Positions 1 to 9,782 of a stretch of 64,000 nt of DNA are shown here, piece after piece (within the stretch, counting starts at the first letter, position 1; each line of letters starts with the position of its first letter). Made by a program: the position numbers and the translations under genes. The DNA is from Streptomyces sp. MNU76 (GTDB taxonomy: Bacteria; Actinomycetota; Actinomycetes; Streptomycetales; Streptomycetaceae), in contig NZ_JAJKLK010000003.1 in the NCBI RefSeq assembly GCF_020982545.1, forward strand, positions 558,001-622,000. The letters run 5' to 3'. The notes under the pieces were generated by a model. It made no database searches, was not told the origin of the DNA, and saw nothing but the letters and a program-made list of their open reading frames with translations.

Positions 1-980
1 GAGGCCAGCGCACCCGCCAGGACCACCGGGCGGCGCCCCACCCGGTCCGACAGCGCCGACGCGCACGGCAGCACCACCAGCGCCACCGCCGCCGACACCG
101 TCAGCGCCCTGAGCACCTCCGGCCGCGGATACCCGATCCCCGTCGCGTACGCGATCAGATAACTCGTGAGCAGCGACTGCGCGGTGAACGCGCCGATCCC
201 CACGCACGCCGCCAGCACCAGCGCCCGCGGCCGGCGCACCACATCCAGCAACGGCAACCGCGCCCGGTCCTTCTTCACCTGGGTGAACAGCGGACTCTCC
301 ACGACCTTGAGCCGCACGAACAGCCCGACCCCCAGCAGCACCACACTCAGCAGGAACGGCACCCGCCACCCCCACGCCGCGAACTCATCCCGCGGCATCG
401 CCACCACCAGCGTGACCACCAGCGACGACAACAGCGAACCCAGGGGCGCACCCATCTGGGTGAAGCTCGACCACAACCCGCGCCGCTTCTCCCCGGCGTG
501 CTCGACGACCATCAGCGTCGCACCGCCCCACTCACCGCCGATCGCGATGCCCTGCAGCACCCGCAGCGCGATCAGCAGCACCGGCGCCCACACCCCGATG
601 GTGTCGTAGGTGGGCAGCAGACCGATCAGGAAACTCGCACCGCCCATCAGCCCCATCGTCAGCAGCAGCATCGACTTGCGGCCCAGCCGGTCACCGAAGT
701 GCCCGAACACGATCCCGCCCAGCGGCCGGGCCACGTACCCCGCCGCGAACGTGCCGAACGCGGCGATCGTGCCCACCGCCGGATCCGCGCCGGGAAAGAA
801 CAACTCGCCGAACACCAGCGCTGCGACCGTGCCGTAGACGAGGAAGTCGTAGAACTCCACAGCGGTACCCAGCAGCCCGGACAACGCCACACGGCGCAAC
901 TGCCGCGTGCGCTCCGCCTGTTCGGCCTGTTCGGTCTGCTCGGGGTTCGGGGGTGGTGGAGCGACAGGGGACGAAGGCAT
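1..980 (-). CDS. MFS transporter, metabolite:H+ symporter type (partial)
   Basis: Inner-membrane secondary transporter of the major facilitator superfamily. The reading frame opens at ATG 980 and runs off the left edge, so about 326 N-terminal residues are visible of a protein usually 430-460 long. After a Pro-rich cytoplasmic tail, the first transmembrane segment carries VEFYDFLVYG (about residues 41-50). The loop between helices 2 and 3 has GHFGDRLGRK (about 93-102). Both are hallmarks of the metabolite:H+ symporter branch (ShiA, ProP and KgtP relatives). Substrate cannot be assigned. It is divergent from the SDR gene at 1127, with about 146 bp of shared promoter region. Confidence 0.85.
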   Translation of the reverse strand, partial: MPSSPVAPPPPNPEQTEQAEQAERTRQLRRVALSGLLGTAVEFYDFLVYGTVAALVFGELFFPGADPAVGTIAAFGTFAAGYVARPLGGIVFGHFGDRLGRKSMLLLTMGLMGGASFLIGLLPTYDTIGVWAPVLLIALRVLQGIAIGGEWGGATLMVVEHAGEKRRGLWSSFTQMGAPLGSLLSSLVVTLVVAMPRDEFAAWGWRVPFLLSVVLLGVGLFVRLKVVESPLFTQVKKDRARLPLLDVVRRPRALVLAACVGIGAFTAQSLLTSYLIAYATGIGYPRPEVLRALTVSAAVALVVLPCASALSDRVGRRPVVLAGALA

Positions 981-1126
981 CGCGGTCTCCCTAGAGCGGG
1001 GGAAGGACACCGTGAACTTAGGTGCATGCCTGACTGTCGTCAATAAAGTGCACAACATTGAGCGTCGGGGACGGCTCCCGGACAGTGGGGGCCGTCAGTC
1101 CGTCACGCCAGGGAGGCACACACGTC

Positions 1127-1792
1127 ATGACCGCCATCGCCGTCATCGGAGCCGGGCCGGGTCTCGGCGCGGCCGTCGCCCGTCGCTTCGGCCGTGAGGG
1201 GTTCGCCGCGGCGCTCGTCGCCCGCGATCCGGAGCGCACGACGGCGCTCGCCGCCGGCCTCGCCGACGAGGGTGTCACCGCGCAGGGGTTCGCCGCCGAC
1301 GTGCGCGACCCGGAGGCCCTGACCGCCGTGCTCGACGCGGCGCACTCGGCGCTGGGGCCGATCGAGGTCCTCCAGTACAGCCCCCTGCCGCACCCGGACT
1401 TCATGCTGCCGGTGCTGGAGACGAGCCACACCGACCTGGTCGGCCCGATCGAGTTCTCCGTCTACGGCGCGGTCGCCGCCGTACGGCAGGTGCTGCCCGG
1501 TATGCGCGCCCTCGGCCGGGGCACGATCCTGCTCGTCAACGGCGGTACGGCCGTGGTCCCGCACCCCGACCGGGCGGGGACGTCCGTCGCGTTCGCCGCC
1601 GAGAGCGCGTACGGCCACCTGCTGCACGACACCCTCGGGGCCGAGGGCATCCATGTCGCGCAGCTGGTGGTGCCCGGCGCGATCGTCCCCGGGCACCACC
1701 GCAAGGACCCGGCCGTTCTCGCCGACACCCTCTGGGGCATCCACCGCGACCGCCACGGCTTCCGGCACTTCGCCGACGACCTGGACGCCTGA
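1127..1792 (+). CDS. SDR-like NAD(P)-binding protein lacking the YxxxK pair
   Basis: A 221-residue Rossmann-fold protein of the short-chain dehydrogenase/reductase family. The nucleotide-binding glycine motif GAGPGLG is at residues 8-14. Start ATG 1127 is chosen because gggagg sits about 10 bases upstream and the Rossmann strand begins at once; an upstream GTG at 1058 would add a non-conserved tail. At the usual catalytic position the sequence reads SAYGHLL, so the tyrosine is followed by leucine where YxxxK would place lysine. It may therefore be a binding protein or an atypical reductase. Divergent from the MFS gene; the VOC gene follows 72 bp downstream. Confidence 0.8.
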   Translation: MTAIAVIGAGPGLGAAVARRFGREGFAAALVARDPERTTALAAGLADEGVTAQGFAADVRDPEALTAVLDAAHSALGPIEVLQYSPLPHPDFMLPVLETSHTDLVGPIEFSVYGAVAAVRQVLPGMRALGRGTILLVNGGTAVVPHPDRAGTSVAFAAESAYGHLLHDTLGAEGIHVAQLVVPGAIVPGHHRKDPAVLADTLWGIHRDRHGFRHFADDLDA

Positions 1793-1864
1793 CGGTCGGC
1801 GCGCGGACGCCCGGGGGCGGTGTCAGGCTGAAGGCACAGGAACGAGAACGCGAAGGGGAACCTT

Positions 1865-2676
1865 GTGATCACCACTGACCTGACGCCCGGCTCCCCCTGC
1901 TGGCTGGACCTCGGCGTCCGCGACCTGCCGGCCGCGGCGGCCTTCTACCGGGCGGTGCTGGGCTGGGAGTACGAGCCCATGGGTGGGGGCGGGGGCGAGG
2001 GGCGGAGACGGAGGGCTCGGGCGGAGTCTTCCGCAAGGAAGGCAAGGTGGTCGGCGGGCTCGGTGAACTCACCGAGCAGGGCGCGCGTTCGGCCTGGATG
2101 ATCTACTACACGGTCACCGACGCGGACGCCACGACGCGGGCCGTGGAGAGCGCCGGCGGCACGGTGCGGGTGCCGTCGAGGGACCTCGGCGACTGGGGGC
2201 GGATGGCCCAGTACAGCGACCCGCTCGGCGGCCAGTTCGCCGTCTGGCAGCCGGGCACGAACGCGGGCTTCGAACTCGCGGACGAGCCGGGCTCGCTGAC
2301 CTGGACGGAGCTTTACACGACCGACGCCTCGGCGGCCAAGGAGTTCTACGGCGGTGTCCTGGGCTGGCAGTTCGGCGAGATGCCGATGCCGGGCGACGCG
2401 GGCGCGTACACGCTCATCACGCCCGCCGGGCTTCCCGAGGAGCGGATGCAGGGCGGTCTCATGCAGCTGCGGGCCGAGGATCTCGCCCTGAACGGCGGGC
2501 GGCCGTACTGGCACCCCGTCTTCGCCGTCGCCGACTGCGACACGGCCGTGGCGGCGGTCACCGGGCACGGCGGCAGCGTGCAGATGGGCCCCGAGGACAT
2601 GCCGGGCGTCGGCCGGCTCGCCGTCTGCCTCGACCCGTCGAACGCGGACTTCGTCCTCCTCGCCGCCGAGAGCTGA
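1865..2676 (+). pseudogene. Two-domain VOC (glyoxalase-like) protein, frameshifted
   Basis: Vicinal-oxygen-chelate superfamily protein with two tandem domains, like the Cfp30B group. The first frame starts at GTG 1865 behind gaagggga and reads LDLGVRDLPAAAAFYRAVLGW. At about 1981-2000 the coding signal moves to another frame (GGVFRKEGKVVGGL onward) and continues to TGA 2676 with the second domain (WTELYTTDASAAKEFYGGVLGW region). The shift falls in a run of G blocks and is repaired by one extra G. Together the frames give the expected length of about 270 residues. Either a true frameshift mutation or an undercalled homopolymer; the rest of the protein looks well conserved. Confidence 0.75.
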
Positions 2677-2769
2677 CTCTTCGCGGCCCTTCTGCGCCTC
2701 CCACGCCACCGTCCTCGAAGCGGTGGCGTGCTCACCGTTGCGGAAATCGCGATCGGAGTCCATCATCCC

Positions 2770-2790
2770 ATCAACAGGAATCCTGTTGAT
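2770..2790. promoter_or_regulatory. Perfect 21-bp palindrome, candidate operator
   Basis: ATCAACAGGA and its exact reverse complement TCCTGTTGAT flank a single A. The palindrome ends 3 bp before the ATG at 2794 of the alpha/beta hydrolase. Its size and position suit a TetR- or MarR-type repressor site. No regulator gene is adjacent, so the binding protein is unknown. Confidence 0.6.
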
Positions 2791-2793
2791 TCA

Positions 2794-3732
2794 ATGTTGG
2801 AGCGATGGGTGGGTGCGATCATGTCGTTCGGTGCCAGAATCCAAGCCAGAGGGGTGCAGCTGCTGCTCAGCGGCGTCATGACCCGTGTCCACCAGGACCT
2901 GCGCTTCACCGACGTCCCGAAGCGGACGGAAACCCTCCGGGTGGAGACGGGCGCCGGGCCGGTCGACTGCACCGTCTACCGCCCGCCGACGACCACCCCC
3001 GCGCCCGCTCCCGTGTACGTCAACTTCCACGGCGGCGGCTTCATCGTGGCCCGCCCCGAACAGGACGACCACATCTGCCGTTACATCGCCGCCACGGCCG
3101 GCTGTGTCGTCGTCAACGTGGACTACGCCGTCGCCCCGCAGCGCGTCTTCCCCACCGCCGTCACCCAGGCCTACGACGTCGTCGAGTGGATCGCGGAGAA
3201 CGGCGAGGCCCATGACTGGGACGGCTCGCGGATCGCCGTCGGCGGACACAGCGCGGGGGCCAACCTGACCGCCGGGGTCTGCCGGACGGCCCGCGCCCGG
3301 GGCACCTTCACACCCCGCCTCCAGATCATCGACTCCGCGCCGCTCGACATGGTCGCCGACCCGGCCACCAAGCGGTCCCGCATCGCCAAACCGCTGCTCA
3401 GCCCGCAGCTGATGCGGATCTTCACCGCCGCCTACGTCCCGGATCCGGCGGATCTCGCCGACCCGCTGGCCTCGCCCGGACTCGCCGACGACCTCGCCGG
3501 ACTGCCGCCCGCCCTCGTCATCACCGCCGAGAACGACCGCCTGCGCGACGAGGGCGACGCCTACGCCGAGGCCCTGGCAGCCGCCGGGGTCCCGGTCACC
3601 CACCGTGTCTTCGAGGGCGTCGACCACTACTTCACCCACACCGGCCCGGTGCCGGCGGGCAAGGAGGCGATCGACCTGATGGCCACGACCCTGCGCACCG
3701 CCCTCGACGCGACGGTCCCTGACGCGGCCTGA
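2794..3732 (+). CDS. Alpha/beta hydrolase, hormone-sensitive-lipase family
   Basis: Family IV (HSL-like) carboxylesterase/lipase of about 312 residues. The oxyanion-hole motif HGGGF lies near residue 79. The nucleophile elbow reads GGHSAGAN near 150 (GDSAG in most relatives), and the acid and histidine lie in ENDRLRDEGD and GVDHYFTH near the C-terminus. The start is uncertain. ATG 2794 lies just after the palindrome at 2770-2790; ATG 2821 (MSFGARIQ) is an alternative; GTG 2728 would put the palindrome inside the coding region and is less likely. No signal peptide, so probably cytoplasmic. Likely controlled through the palindrome. Confidence 0.85.
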   Translation: MLERWVGAIMSFGARIQARGVQLLLSGVMTRVHQDLRFTDVPKRTETLRVETGAGPVDCTVYRPPTTTPAPAPVYVNFHGGGFIVARPEQDDHICRYIAATAGCVVVNVDYAVAPQRVFPTAVTQAYDVVEWIAENGEAHDWDGSRIAVGGHSAGANLTAGVCRTARARGTFTPRLQIIDSAPLDMVADPATKRSRIAKPLLSPQLMRIFTAAYVPDPADLADPLASPGLADDLAGLPPALVITAENDRLRDEGDAYAEALAAAGVPVTHRVFEGVDHYFTHTGPVPAGKEAIDLMATTLRTALDATVPDAA

Positions 3733-3811
3733 CGACGGTTCGCATGCGACGACGGTTCGCATGCGACGACGGTTCGCATGCGACGACGGTTCGCATGCGA
3801 CGACGGCTCGC
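3731..3811. repeat. 17-bp tandem repeat, four copies plus a partial
   Basis: The unit gacgacggttcgcatgc is repeated perfectly at 3731-3747, 3748-3764, 3765-3781 and 3782-3798, with a partial copy to 3811. Each unit contains the 10-bp palindrome TCGCATGCGA across the junction with the next. The array begins inside the stop codon of the upstream hydrolase and ends about 180 bp before the next gene. Short frames through it (MRRRFACDDGS) are repeat artefacts. Confidence 0.9.
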
Positions 3812-3990
3812 GCCGGACGGCGGCCGCTTCCGAGGGCCGCGCCTCCTCGGGAGCGAATCCGCTCGACTGCGCGCCCCACGGGCGGGAAACTGCTCACCAC
3901 GCGGCAACCGGGCCCGCCGGCGACCCGGCCCGAACGACGGCGCCCATCCGGGACCGGCCGAACCGACGCCGAATCGACGAAAGGCATGAC

Positions 3991-4686
3991 GTGCGGCTGC
4001 ACACCCGGGAATGGGGCGCCGGTGAGCGGATCGCCCTGCTTGTTCACGGCATCATGTCCGACTCCCGCACCTGGCGCCGGGTCGCCCCGGCGCTCGCGGA
4101 CCGCGGCTACCGGGTGATCGCCGTGGACCTGCGCGGCCACGGGCTGTCAGCGCGCGGCGAGTACAGTCCGCGGCTCTTCGCCGACGACCTCGTCGACACC
4201 CTGCCCCGACAGGCCGACCTGGCCCTGGGGCACTCCCTGGGCGGGCTCGCCCTCTCCCTCGCCGTCGAACGGCTGCGGCCCCGGCGGGCGGTCTACTCGG
4301 ACCCCGCCTGGTCGTCGGCCGACCCCGACCGCCGCGTCGGCCCCGAGGTGTTCGCCTCCTTCAAACGCGCCACCCGCGCCCAGACGGCCGCGCTCAACCC
4401 GCGCTGGGACCCCGAGGACGTCGACATCGAGATGGCCACCCTGGCCGCCTGGGACGCCGGCTCCGCCCACTTCCTCGGCGGCCGCCCGCTCAGCGGCTTC
4501 GTCCCCGACCGCCTCGTCGTCCCCTCCCTCCTCCAACTCGCCGACCCCAGCTACCTGGTCGGCCCCGAGGACGCCGAGCGGCTCAGGTCCGACGGCTTCG
4601 CGATCCGTACGGTCCCCGGAGCGGGCCACACCATCCACCGGGACGACTTCGACGGCTTCATGACGTCCCTCGACGGCTGGATCTGA
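3991..4686 (+). CDS. Alpha/beta fold hydrolase
   Basis: A 231-residue single-domain alpha/beta hydrolase. VHGIMSDSRTW near residues 17-27 supplies the oxyanion loop, GHSLGG near 79-84 is the nucleophile elbow, and GAGHTIHRDD near 210-220 supplies the catalytic histidine. Start GTG 3991 has gaaagg about 7 bases upstream. The same frame is open further upstream through the 17-bp repeats, but that part is not protein-like. Substrate is not evident. It ends 55 bp from the convergent MBL-fold gene. Confidence 0.8.
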   Translation: MRLHTREWGAGERIALLVHGIMSDSRTWRRVAPALADRGYRVIAVDLRGHGLSARGEYSPRLFADDLVDTLPRQADLALGHSLGGLALSLAVERLRPRRAVYSDPAWSSADPDRRVGPEVFASFKRATRAQTAALNPRWDPEDVDIEMATLAAWDAGSAHFLGGRPLSGFVPDRLVVPSLLQLADPSYLVGPEDAERLRSDGFAIRTVPGAGHTIHRDDFDGFMTSLDGWI

Positions 4687-4740
4687 CGGTCGCGCGCCCT
4701 CTCCACGGCGGCCACCGGGGCGGCCTGTGCGGTGCCGTGG

Positions 4741-5526
4741 CTACGGAGCGGTGCGGGCGCGCTCGTACAGGACGGGGTCGTGCGCGTTGACGACGGTCAG
4801 GTCGGCGTCGCGGCGGCGGTGCAGTTCGGCGAGGCGGGCGTGGTTGGCGCGCACCTGCTTCAGGTCGTGCGCCAGCAGGTTCTCCACGGCGCGCAGGGCA
4901 CGGGGGACGGGGGCGAGTCCGTCGATCGTCCCCCGGTGAAAGAACGCGTCGCCGGCGTGCAGGATCCAGCCGCTTCCGGTGTCGACCGCGACGCAGGCGT
5001 GGCCGCGGGTGTGCCCCGGCAGGGACACCAGGACGACGCCCGGGGCGACGGCGTCGAGTTCCTTGGCGGCGGCGAAGCCGCGCCACGCCTCGCCGTCCGG
5101 CATGTGCTCGACGATCTTCGGCCCGTGGGCCCACTGCGCCGACCGGTACCGGAACCGCTCCCGCCGGGACGGGGAGACCATCGCCCCCAGGGCCTCGGCC
5201 GCGGTCGTGTGGACCTGGGCACCGGGGAAGTCGGAGATGCCGCCGATGTGGTCGTGGTCGAAGTGGGTGACGACGATGTGCCGCACGTCCTCCCGCCGGA
5301 ACCCGAGGGCCTCGACCTGACGCGCCGCCGTCTCCTCGGCCCTGAGCACGGGCCTGATCAGACGCCGGGAGGGCCCCAGCCGACGGCCGGGCTCGGCGAT
5401 GTCGCTCAGCCCGAACCCGGAGTCCACCAGCACCAGTCCGCCCGGTGCCTCGACCAGCAGGACGTGGCACACCAGCGCGCCGGTGAGCGGGAGCATCGTC
5501 CCGCAGTTGAGGTGGTGCACCTTCAC
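4741..5526 (-). CDS. MBL-fold metallo-hydrolase
   Basis: A 261-residue metallo-beta-lactamase-fold enzyme. The zinc motif HxDHDH is read at residues 88-93 ([10 protein letters not shown]), with further metal ligands in LPGHTRGHA and LHAGDAFF. This arrangement is seen in the lactonase/glyoxalase II branch (AHL-lactonase-like), but substrate cannot be inferred. Start GTG 5526 precedes [11 protein letters not shown], the usual beginning of the fold; frames extending further upstream are low-complexity. Cytoplasmic. It stands alone on the minus strand, with 364 bp of non-coding DNA before the SulP gene. Confidence 0.85.
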   Translation of the reverse strand: MKVHHLNCGTMLPLTGALVCHVLLVEAPGGLVLVDSGFGLSDIAEPGRRLGPSRRLIRPVLRAEETAARQVEALGFRREDVRHIVVTHFDHDHIGGISDFPGAQVHTTAAEALGAMVSPSRRERFRYRSAQWAHGPKIVEHMPDGEAWRGFAAAKELDAVAPGVVLVSLPGHTRGHACVAVDTGSGWILHAGDAFFHRGTIDGLAPVPRALRAVENLLAHDLKQVRANHARLAELHRRRDADLTVVNAHDPVLYERARTAP

Positions 5527-5890
5527 GGCCGTACCCGCCTTCGGGGTGTCGGGGAGAGGCGAGCACGCGCGCGGGGCGCGGCTCGCTCCACGGCCTCCGG
5601 GGGAGGCCCGGCGCACAGCGTACGGGCCGCGTCCGGGTCTGCGTACGGCGAGTCCCCTGGCCGTTGACGGCCCGGCAGACGACATCGCTGCCCTGCCGGT
5701 AGGGGACCCGCGGCGCGGCGGAGCGCGGCATCGCCGGGTCCAGCCGCCCCGGGCCGGCAGCGGCCGCGGGTCCACGCCGTACGCGTCGACGACCAGGACG
5801 AGGTGGCGCAGGATGTTCGGCGCGACCGGCGCCCCCGCCCGTCGTGGCCGCGGCCGCGACGGCCTCCCCGGCCCTCACCAGCCCCCGGCC
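5527..5890. other. Intergenic stretch with a possible gene relic
   Basis: No intact gene is seen between the MBL-fold gene and the SulP gene. On the minus strand a short protein-like stretch, [20 protein letters not shown] (about 5750-5810), is flanked by frames that do not hold together. It may be a fragment of a decayed gene, but the family is not recognisable. Confidence 0.3.
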
Positions 5891-7639
5891 TCATCCCTCG
5901 TCGGCGGGCGGCGGGCCCCAGGCCGCCCCGGTGCGCAGGCGGTACGCGGCCACGGCGGACTCCACGGTGGGGTAGAAGTGCCGGGGGTCGATGGTGCGGG
6001 TCAGGCCGTAGCGTTCGATCTTGCGGCGTACGGGGTCCTTGAGCTCGGCGAACACCAGGTGCACATGCCGGGCGTTGAGCTCCTCGTCGAGTTCCTCCAG
6101 CACGTCGGCGGCGGTGGTGTCCACGTCGGTCATGGGCTCCGCCGCGATCACGATCCAGCTCGGCCGCGGCTCGGCGGCGGCCAGGCGTCTGACCTCGTCG
6201 CGGAAGGCCTTGGCGTTGGCGAAGAAGAGCGGCGCGTCGAACCGGTAGATCACCAGCCCCGGCAGCTGCCCGGCCCGCGGGTAGGAGCGGACGTCGTGGT
6301 AGCCCTCCAGGTCGGGCACCCGCCCCAGCACGGTGTTGTACGGCCACCAGGCGCGCCGGAAGACGTTGAGGACGGACAGCACCACGGCGACGGCGATCCC
6401 GGGCAGTACGCCCAGCAGCGCCACGCCCAGGAAGGCCGTGAGGCAGAGCAAGAACTCCGCCCGGCGCTGCCGCCACAGCCGTACCGTCCCCGGCACGTCG
6501 GCCAGGGAGAGCGACGCGGCGATGACCACGGCCGCCAGCGCCGGCTGCGGCAGATCGCGGAACAGCCCCGGGAACAGCACCAGCATGAGGACGATCAGCG
6601 CCGCGCCGACGACCCCGGTGAGCTGGCTCCTGGCCCCCGCGCGCTCCGCCACGGCCGTCCGGGACCCGCTCGTGCTGACCGGGAAGCCCTGGAAGAGGCC
6701 GGCCGCCAGATTCGCGATGCCGACCCCGGTCATCTCCTGGTTGCCGCGGACCTCCTGCCCCGTGCGGGCCGCGAAGGCCGACGCGTTGGAGATCGTGTCG
6801 GCCAGGGACACCAGGGCGATGCCCAGTGCTCCGCCGAGGAGCGGTACGAGGTCGGAGAGACGGATCTCGGGAATCGTGAACGGCGGGAAACCCTCGGGCA
6901 GTTCGCCGACCAGGCTGACGCCGCGGGCGCCGAGGTCGAAGGCCGTGGCCGCGGCGATCGCCAGGACCACCATCACGAGCACCGCGGGCACCTTCGGCAG
7001 GAAGCGCTGGAGCACCAGGATGACGGCGATCCCGCCGCAGCCGACCGCGGCGGCGGCCGGCACCACCGCCCCGTCGGCGAGTTCCCGGACGAACCCGGCG
7101 CACTCGCCGATCAGACCGTCCGCCTCCACCTTGAAGCCGAGCAGCTTGGGCAGCTGACCGATCAGGATGGTCAGCGCGAGGCCGTTCATATAGCCGATCA
7201 TCGTCGGCTTGGAGATCAGGTCGGCGACGAAACCGAGCTTCGCCACCGACGCCAGGATCATGACGGCCGCCACCATGAGCGCGAGCATCGACGCCAGCGC
7301 GACGGCCCGGTCCGGATCCCCGTCCGCCGCCACGAGGGGTAGCACGGTGGCGGCGATCATCGGCCCGAGTGAGGAGTCCGGGCCCAGCACCAGGATCCGG
7401 GACGGCCCGCACACCGCGTACCCGAGCAGGCAGAGCACCGTCGTGTAGAGGCCGGTGATCGGCGGCAGGCCCGCCAGCTCGGCGTACGCCATCCCCTGGG
7501 GGACCAGCAGCGTGGTCAGGACGACCCCCGCGACCAGGTCCTTGACCAGCCACTCGCGCCGGTAGGACGCCACCGCTTCGACCCCGGGGACCGCCCGTAC
7601 CCGGGCGAGCAGCCCTCGACTCTCGCGCTGCGTTGTCAC
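5891..7639 (-). CDS. SulP family inorganic anion transporter with STAS domain
   Basis: About 582 residues. An N-terminal SLC26/SulP transmembrane region is rich in hydrophobic segments from about residue 25 to 400 (PQGMAYAELAGLPPITGLYT is the typical first repeat). A cytoplasmic STAS domain follows from about 430, ending in the FYPTVESAVAAYRL helix. Members move sulfate, bicarbonate or other small anions by proton or sodium symport; the substrate is not readable here. Start GTG 7639 (VTTQRESRGLL) is preferred over the ATG of a longer Arg-rich frame because conservation begins there. No carbonic anhydrase domain is fused. Confidence 0.9.
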   Translation of the reverse strand: MTTQRESRGLLARVRAVPGVEAVASYRREWLVKDLVAGVVLTTLLVPQGMAYAELAGLPPITGLYTTVLCLLGYAVCGPSRILVLGPDSSLGPMIAATVLPLVAADGDPDRAVALASMLALMVAAVMILASVAKLGFVADLISKPTMIGYMNGLALTILIGQLPKLLGFKVEADGLIGECAGFVRELADGAVVPAAAAVGCGGIAVILVLQRFLPKVPAVLVMVVLAIAAATAFDLGARGVSLVGELPEGFPPFTIPEIRLSDLVPLLGGALGIALVSLADTISNASAFAARTGQEVRGNQEMTGVGIANLAAGLFQGFPVSTSGSRTAVAERAGARSQLTGVVGAALIVLMLVLFPGLFRDLPQPALAAVVIAASLSLADVPGTVRLWRQRRAEFLLCLTAFLGVALLGVLPGIAVAVVLSVLNVFRRAWWPYNTVLGRVPDLEGYHDVRSYPRAGQLPGLVIYRFDAPLFFANAKAFRDEVRRLAAAEPRPSWIVIAAEPMTDVDTTAADVLEELDEELNARHVHLVFAELKDPVRRKIERYGLTRTIDPRHFYPTVESAVAAYRLRTGAAWGPPPADEG

Positions 7640-7735
7640 AGACCGCCCCGTCCTTCCGTCCCGGCACCGCGCACAGCGTGGCACGCGAACGGCCGGGACC
7701 CCGGCGCGGACGGTGAAGTCTGCCGGACGGCGACG

Positions 7736-9520
7736 TCAGCCGAGGTCGAAGAGGTTCGGCAGCCGCAGGAGGTACCGGGTCCGGTCGTGGCGCTTGAGCG
7801 CCTCGAACTCGGGTGCCCGGTACAGCGGGGTGACGGTGCACCGCTCGGCGGACGAACCGATCCGGTCCAGCAGGGCGTTGACGGCCTGCCGGGCGGAGGT
7901 GTTGGCACCCTCCATGGTCGCCAGGTCGATGGGTACGGCCACGTAGTCGCCGGACAGGAAGAGGTTGGGGATCCTCGTGGCCGAACGCGGGCGGTGGTGG
8001 AAGGTCCCCGTCGGATGGATCAGCAACTGCTCCTCGTTGACCGGGTTCGGGGTGCCGAGTCCGTCCACGGCCGGGTCGAGGAACCAGGAGTGCAGCACGG
8101 AGTCCTTCAGGACCGTACGGCCGGTGTCGTTGAGCGCGGCCTTCAGCTGCGCCCACACCTCGCGGGCGACCTCGGCGCGGGTGCACTGCTTGGCCGTCTT
8201 CCCGTACAGGATGCCGGGCCGGTCCCACTCGGAGACGTCCACGGAGAGGCAGTCCGCGACCGTGCCGTCCCCGAAGTCGGCGGGGAAGTCGTGGCCCGGC
8301 CAGTGCTGTGCCTGTGCGATCGCCGTCAGCGACCAGGGGGAGTCGATGAGGTCGAGATGGCCGTGCAGGATCGGCGTGCGTTCGGTCAGATAGAACTGGA
8401 TGCCGGTCATCCAGTCGGTCTGCAGCCGGTCGCACGCGGCGAGTTGGGGGTCGGCGGCGCGCACGGCCGGGTTCCAGGTGCGCCGGGCGTGCTCGACCGG
8501 CATGGCCGAGATGTAGTGGTCGGCGGTGACGGTTCGCCGGGTGCCCGCCGGATCCTCGATGGCGGCCGCGCCGATCCGGCCCCTCTCCAGGGTCAGGTCC
8601 CGTACGGTCCAGCCGATCCGGAACTCGACCCCGAGGGACCGCAGATGGGTCACCCACGGGTCGATCCAGGCCTCGTTGGTGGGCGCGTCGAGGATCCGGT
8701 CCAGCGGGCCGTCCGCGCCCCGCCCCAGCAGGTTGAAGGCGAAGGCCTCCAGCAGGGTGGCGACGGTACGGGTGCTGGCCTCCTCCGCCTTGGTGGCCAC
8801 GATGTTGCGGGTGATGCCGACCGCGAGGATCCGCTGGTAGTCGTACGACATCTGCCCGGCCCGGACGAACTCCCACCAGGGTGTCCGCTCCCAGGTCTCG
8901 TCGCGGCGTTCGTCGCAGCTGGTGAGGAAGACCAGGAAGCGGTTGGCGAAGTAGAGGGCCTCGTGCAGGGGAAGTTTGAAGGCGGTGTCCAGCAACGCGG
9001 TGACGGCTCGGCGGATCTCGTCGGGGGTGAGGTCGGCGGGGCTGCTGTCCGGCCAGGGGAGCGGGATCCTGATGTCCTCGCGGCCGCCGGACCGGGCGAA
9101 CAGCATCTCCTTGGGGGCGACGAGGTTGTCGTGCACGCCATGGGTGTTGCCCGGGAAGGGGATGCGGCGCATGGTGTCGGGCAGGTTGTGATAGATCCCC
9201 GGGATGAAGCGGAAGCCGTGTTCCCCGGGCAACGGGGCACGGCCGCCCGTACCGCTGCCCGGTACGTCGATGCTGCGGGCCTTGCCGCCGAGCGCCTTGC
9301 GTTCGTACACCGTCACCCGGAAGCCGCGCTCGGCGAGTTCGTGCGCCGCCGTGAGACCGGCGACGCCCCCGCCCAGGACCGCCACGGTGTGTGGAGCGGC
9401 CTCTTCCCGCGCCTCGTCCCGTGCCTCCGCCCGCGGCGCGGTGCCGAGGGCGACGGCACCACCTGCGGCCGACGCCGTACCCAGGAAACCTCTGCGTGTG
9501 GTGCCGCCCAGCGTGCCCAT
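7736..9520 (-). CDS. Tat-exported FAD-dependent oxidoreductase (amine oxidase/desaturase fold)
   Basis: A 594-residue flavoprotein. The N-terminus has a twin-arginine signal ([19 protein letters not shown], Arg 9-10), predicting folded export. It is followed by the FAD dinucleotide motif GGGVAGL near residue 41 and [12 protein letters not shown]. The layout matches the NAD(P)-binding amine oxidase / phytoene desaturase / hydroxysqualene dehydroxylase superfamily, and the C-terminal FAD motif [17 protein letters not shown] is present. Start ATG 9520 has aaggggtggg upstream. The substrate is unknown; a Tat-exported member of this fold is less usual than the cytoplasmic carotenoid enzymes. It is followed 96 bp later by the SulP gene. 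Confidence 0.8.
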   Translation of the reverse strand: MGTLGGTTRRGFLGTASAAGGAVALGTAPRAEARDEAREEAAPHTVAVLGGGVAGLTAAHELAERGFRVTVYERKALGGKARSIDVPGSGTGGRAPLPGEHGFRFIPGIYHNLPDTMRRIPFPGNTHGVHDNLVAPKEMLFARSGGREDIRIPLPWPDSSPADLTPDEIRRAVTALLDTAFKLPLHEALYFANRFLVFLTSCDERRDETWERTPWWEFVRAGQMSYDYQRILAVGITRNIVATKAEEASTRTVATLLEAFAFNLLGRGADGPLDRILDAPTNEAWIDPWVTHLRSLGVEFRIGWTVRDLTLERGRIGAAAIEDPAGTRRTVTADHYISAMPVEHARRTWNPAVRAADPQLAACDRLQTDWMTGIQFYLTERTPILHGHLDLIDSPWSLTAIAQAQHWPGHDFPADFGDGTVADCLSVDVSEWDRPGILYGKTAKQCTRAEVAREVWAQLKAALNDTGRTVLKDSVLHSWFLDPAVDGLGTPNPVNEEQLLIHPTGTFHHRPRSATRIPNLFLSGDYVAVPIDLATMEGANTSARQAVNALLDRIGSSAERCTVTPLYRAPEFEALKRHDRTRYLLRLPNLFDLG

Positions 9521-9782
9521 CGCCCACCCCTTACCGTCGGTAACCATTGGCGTACGAAGATAGGAGCGCCACAGCGATCCCGAAAGACGACCGACACCGC
9601 CGGGGCCACTTTGGCTTGATGCCGCGTCAGGCCACCGCAGCCGTCTTTCGCCAGCCCCCCGCCCGCCACCCCTTACGCGGCCGGTGTGGTGTGCGTCACC
9701 GCGGCCGGATTGAGTGGCAGGCCGGGGGCGTGCACGTACCCTCCCGAGACGCATGGGACCAGGACTGCGAGGATGGGGCGCG

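Noticed and set aside
3733..3990. Frames starting MRRRFACDD in the 17-bp repeats as coding sequence
   Set aside because: Three overlapping frames start at repeated ATGs only because the repeat contains GCATGC; no ribosome site or family.
5523..9527. Very long open frame on the minus strand (more than 1300 codons)
   Set aside because: It is a GC-rich shadow of the SulP and FAD-oxidoreductase genes; its translation is Arg/Gly/Pro-rich and lacks domains, while other frames hold clear proteins.
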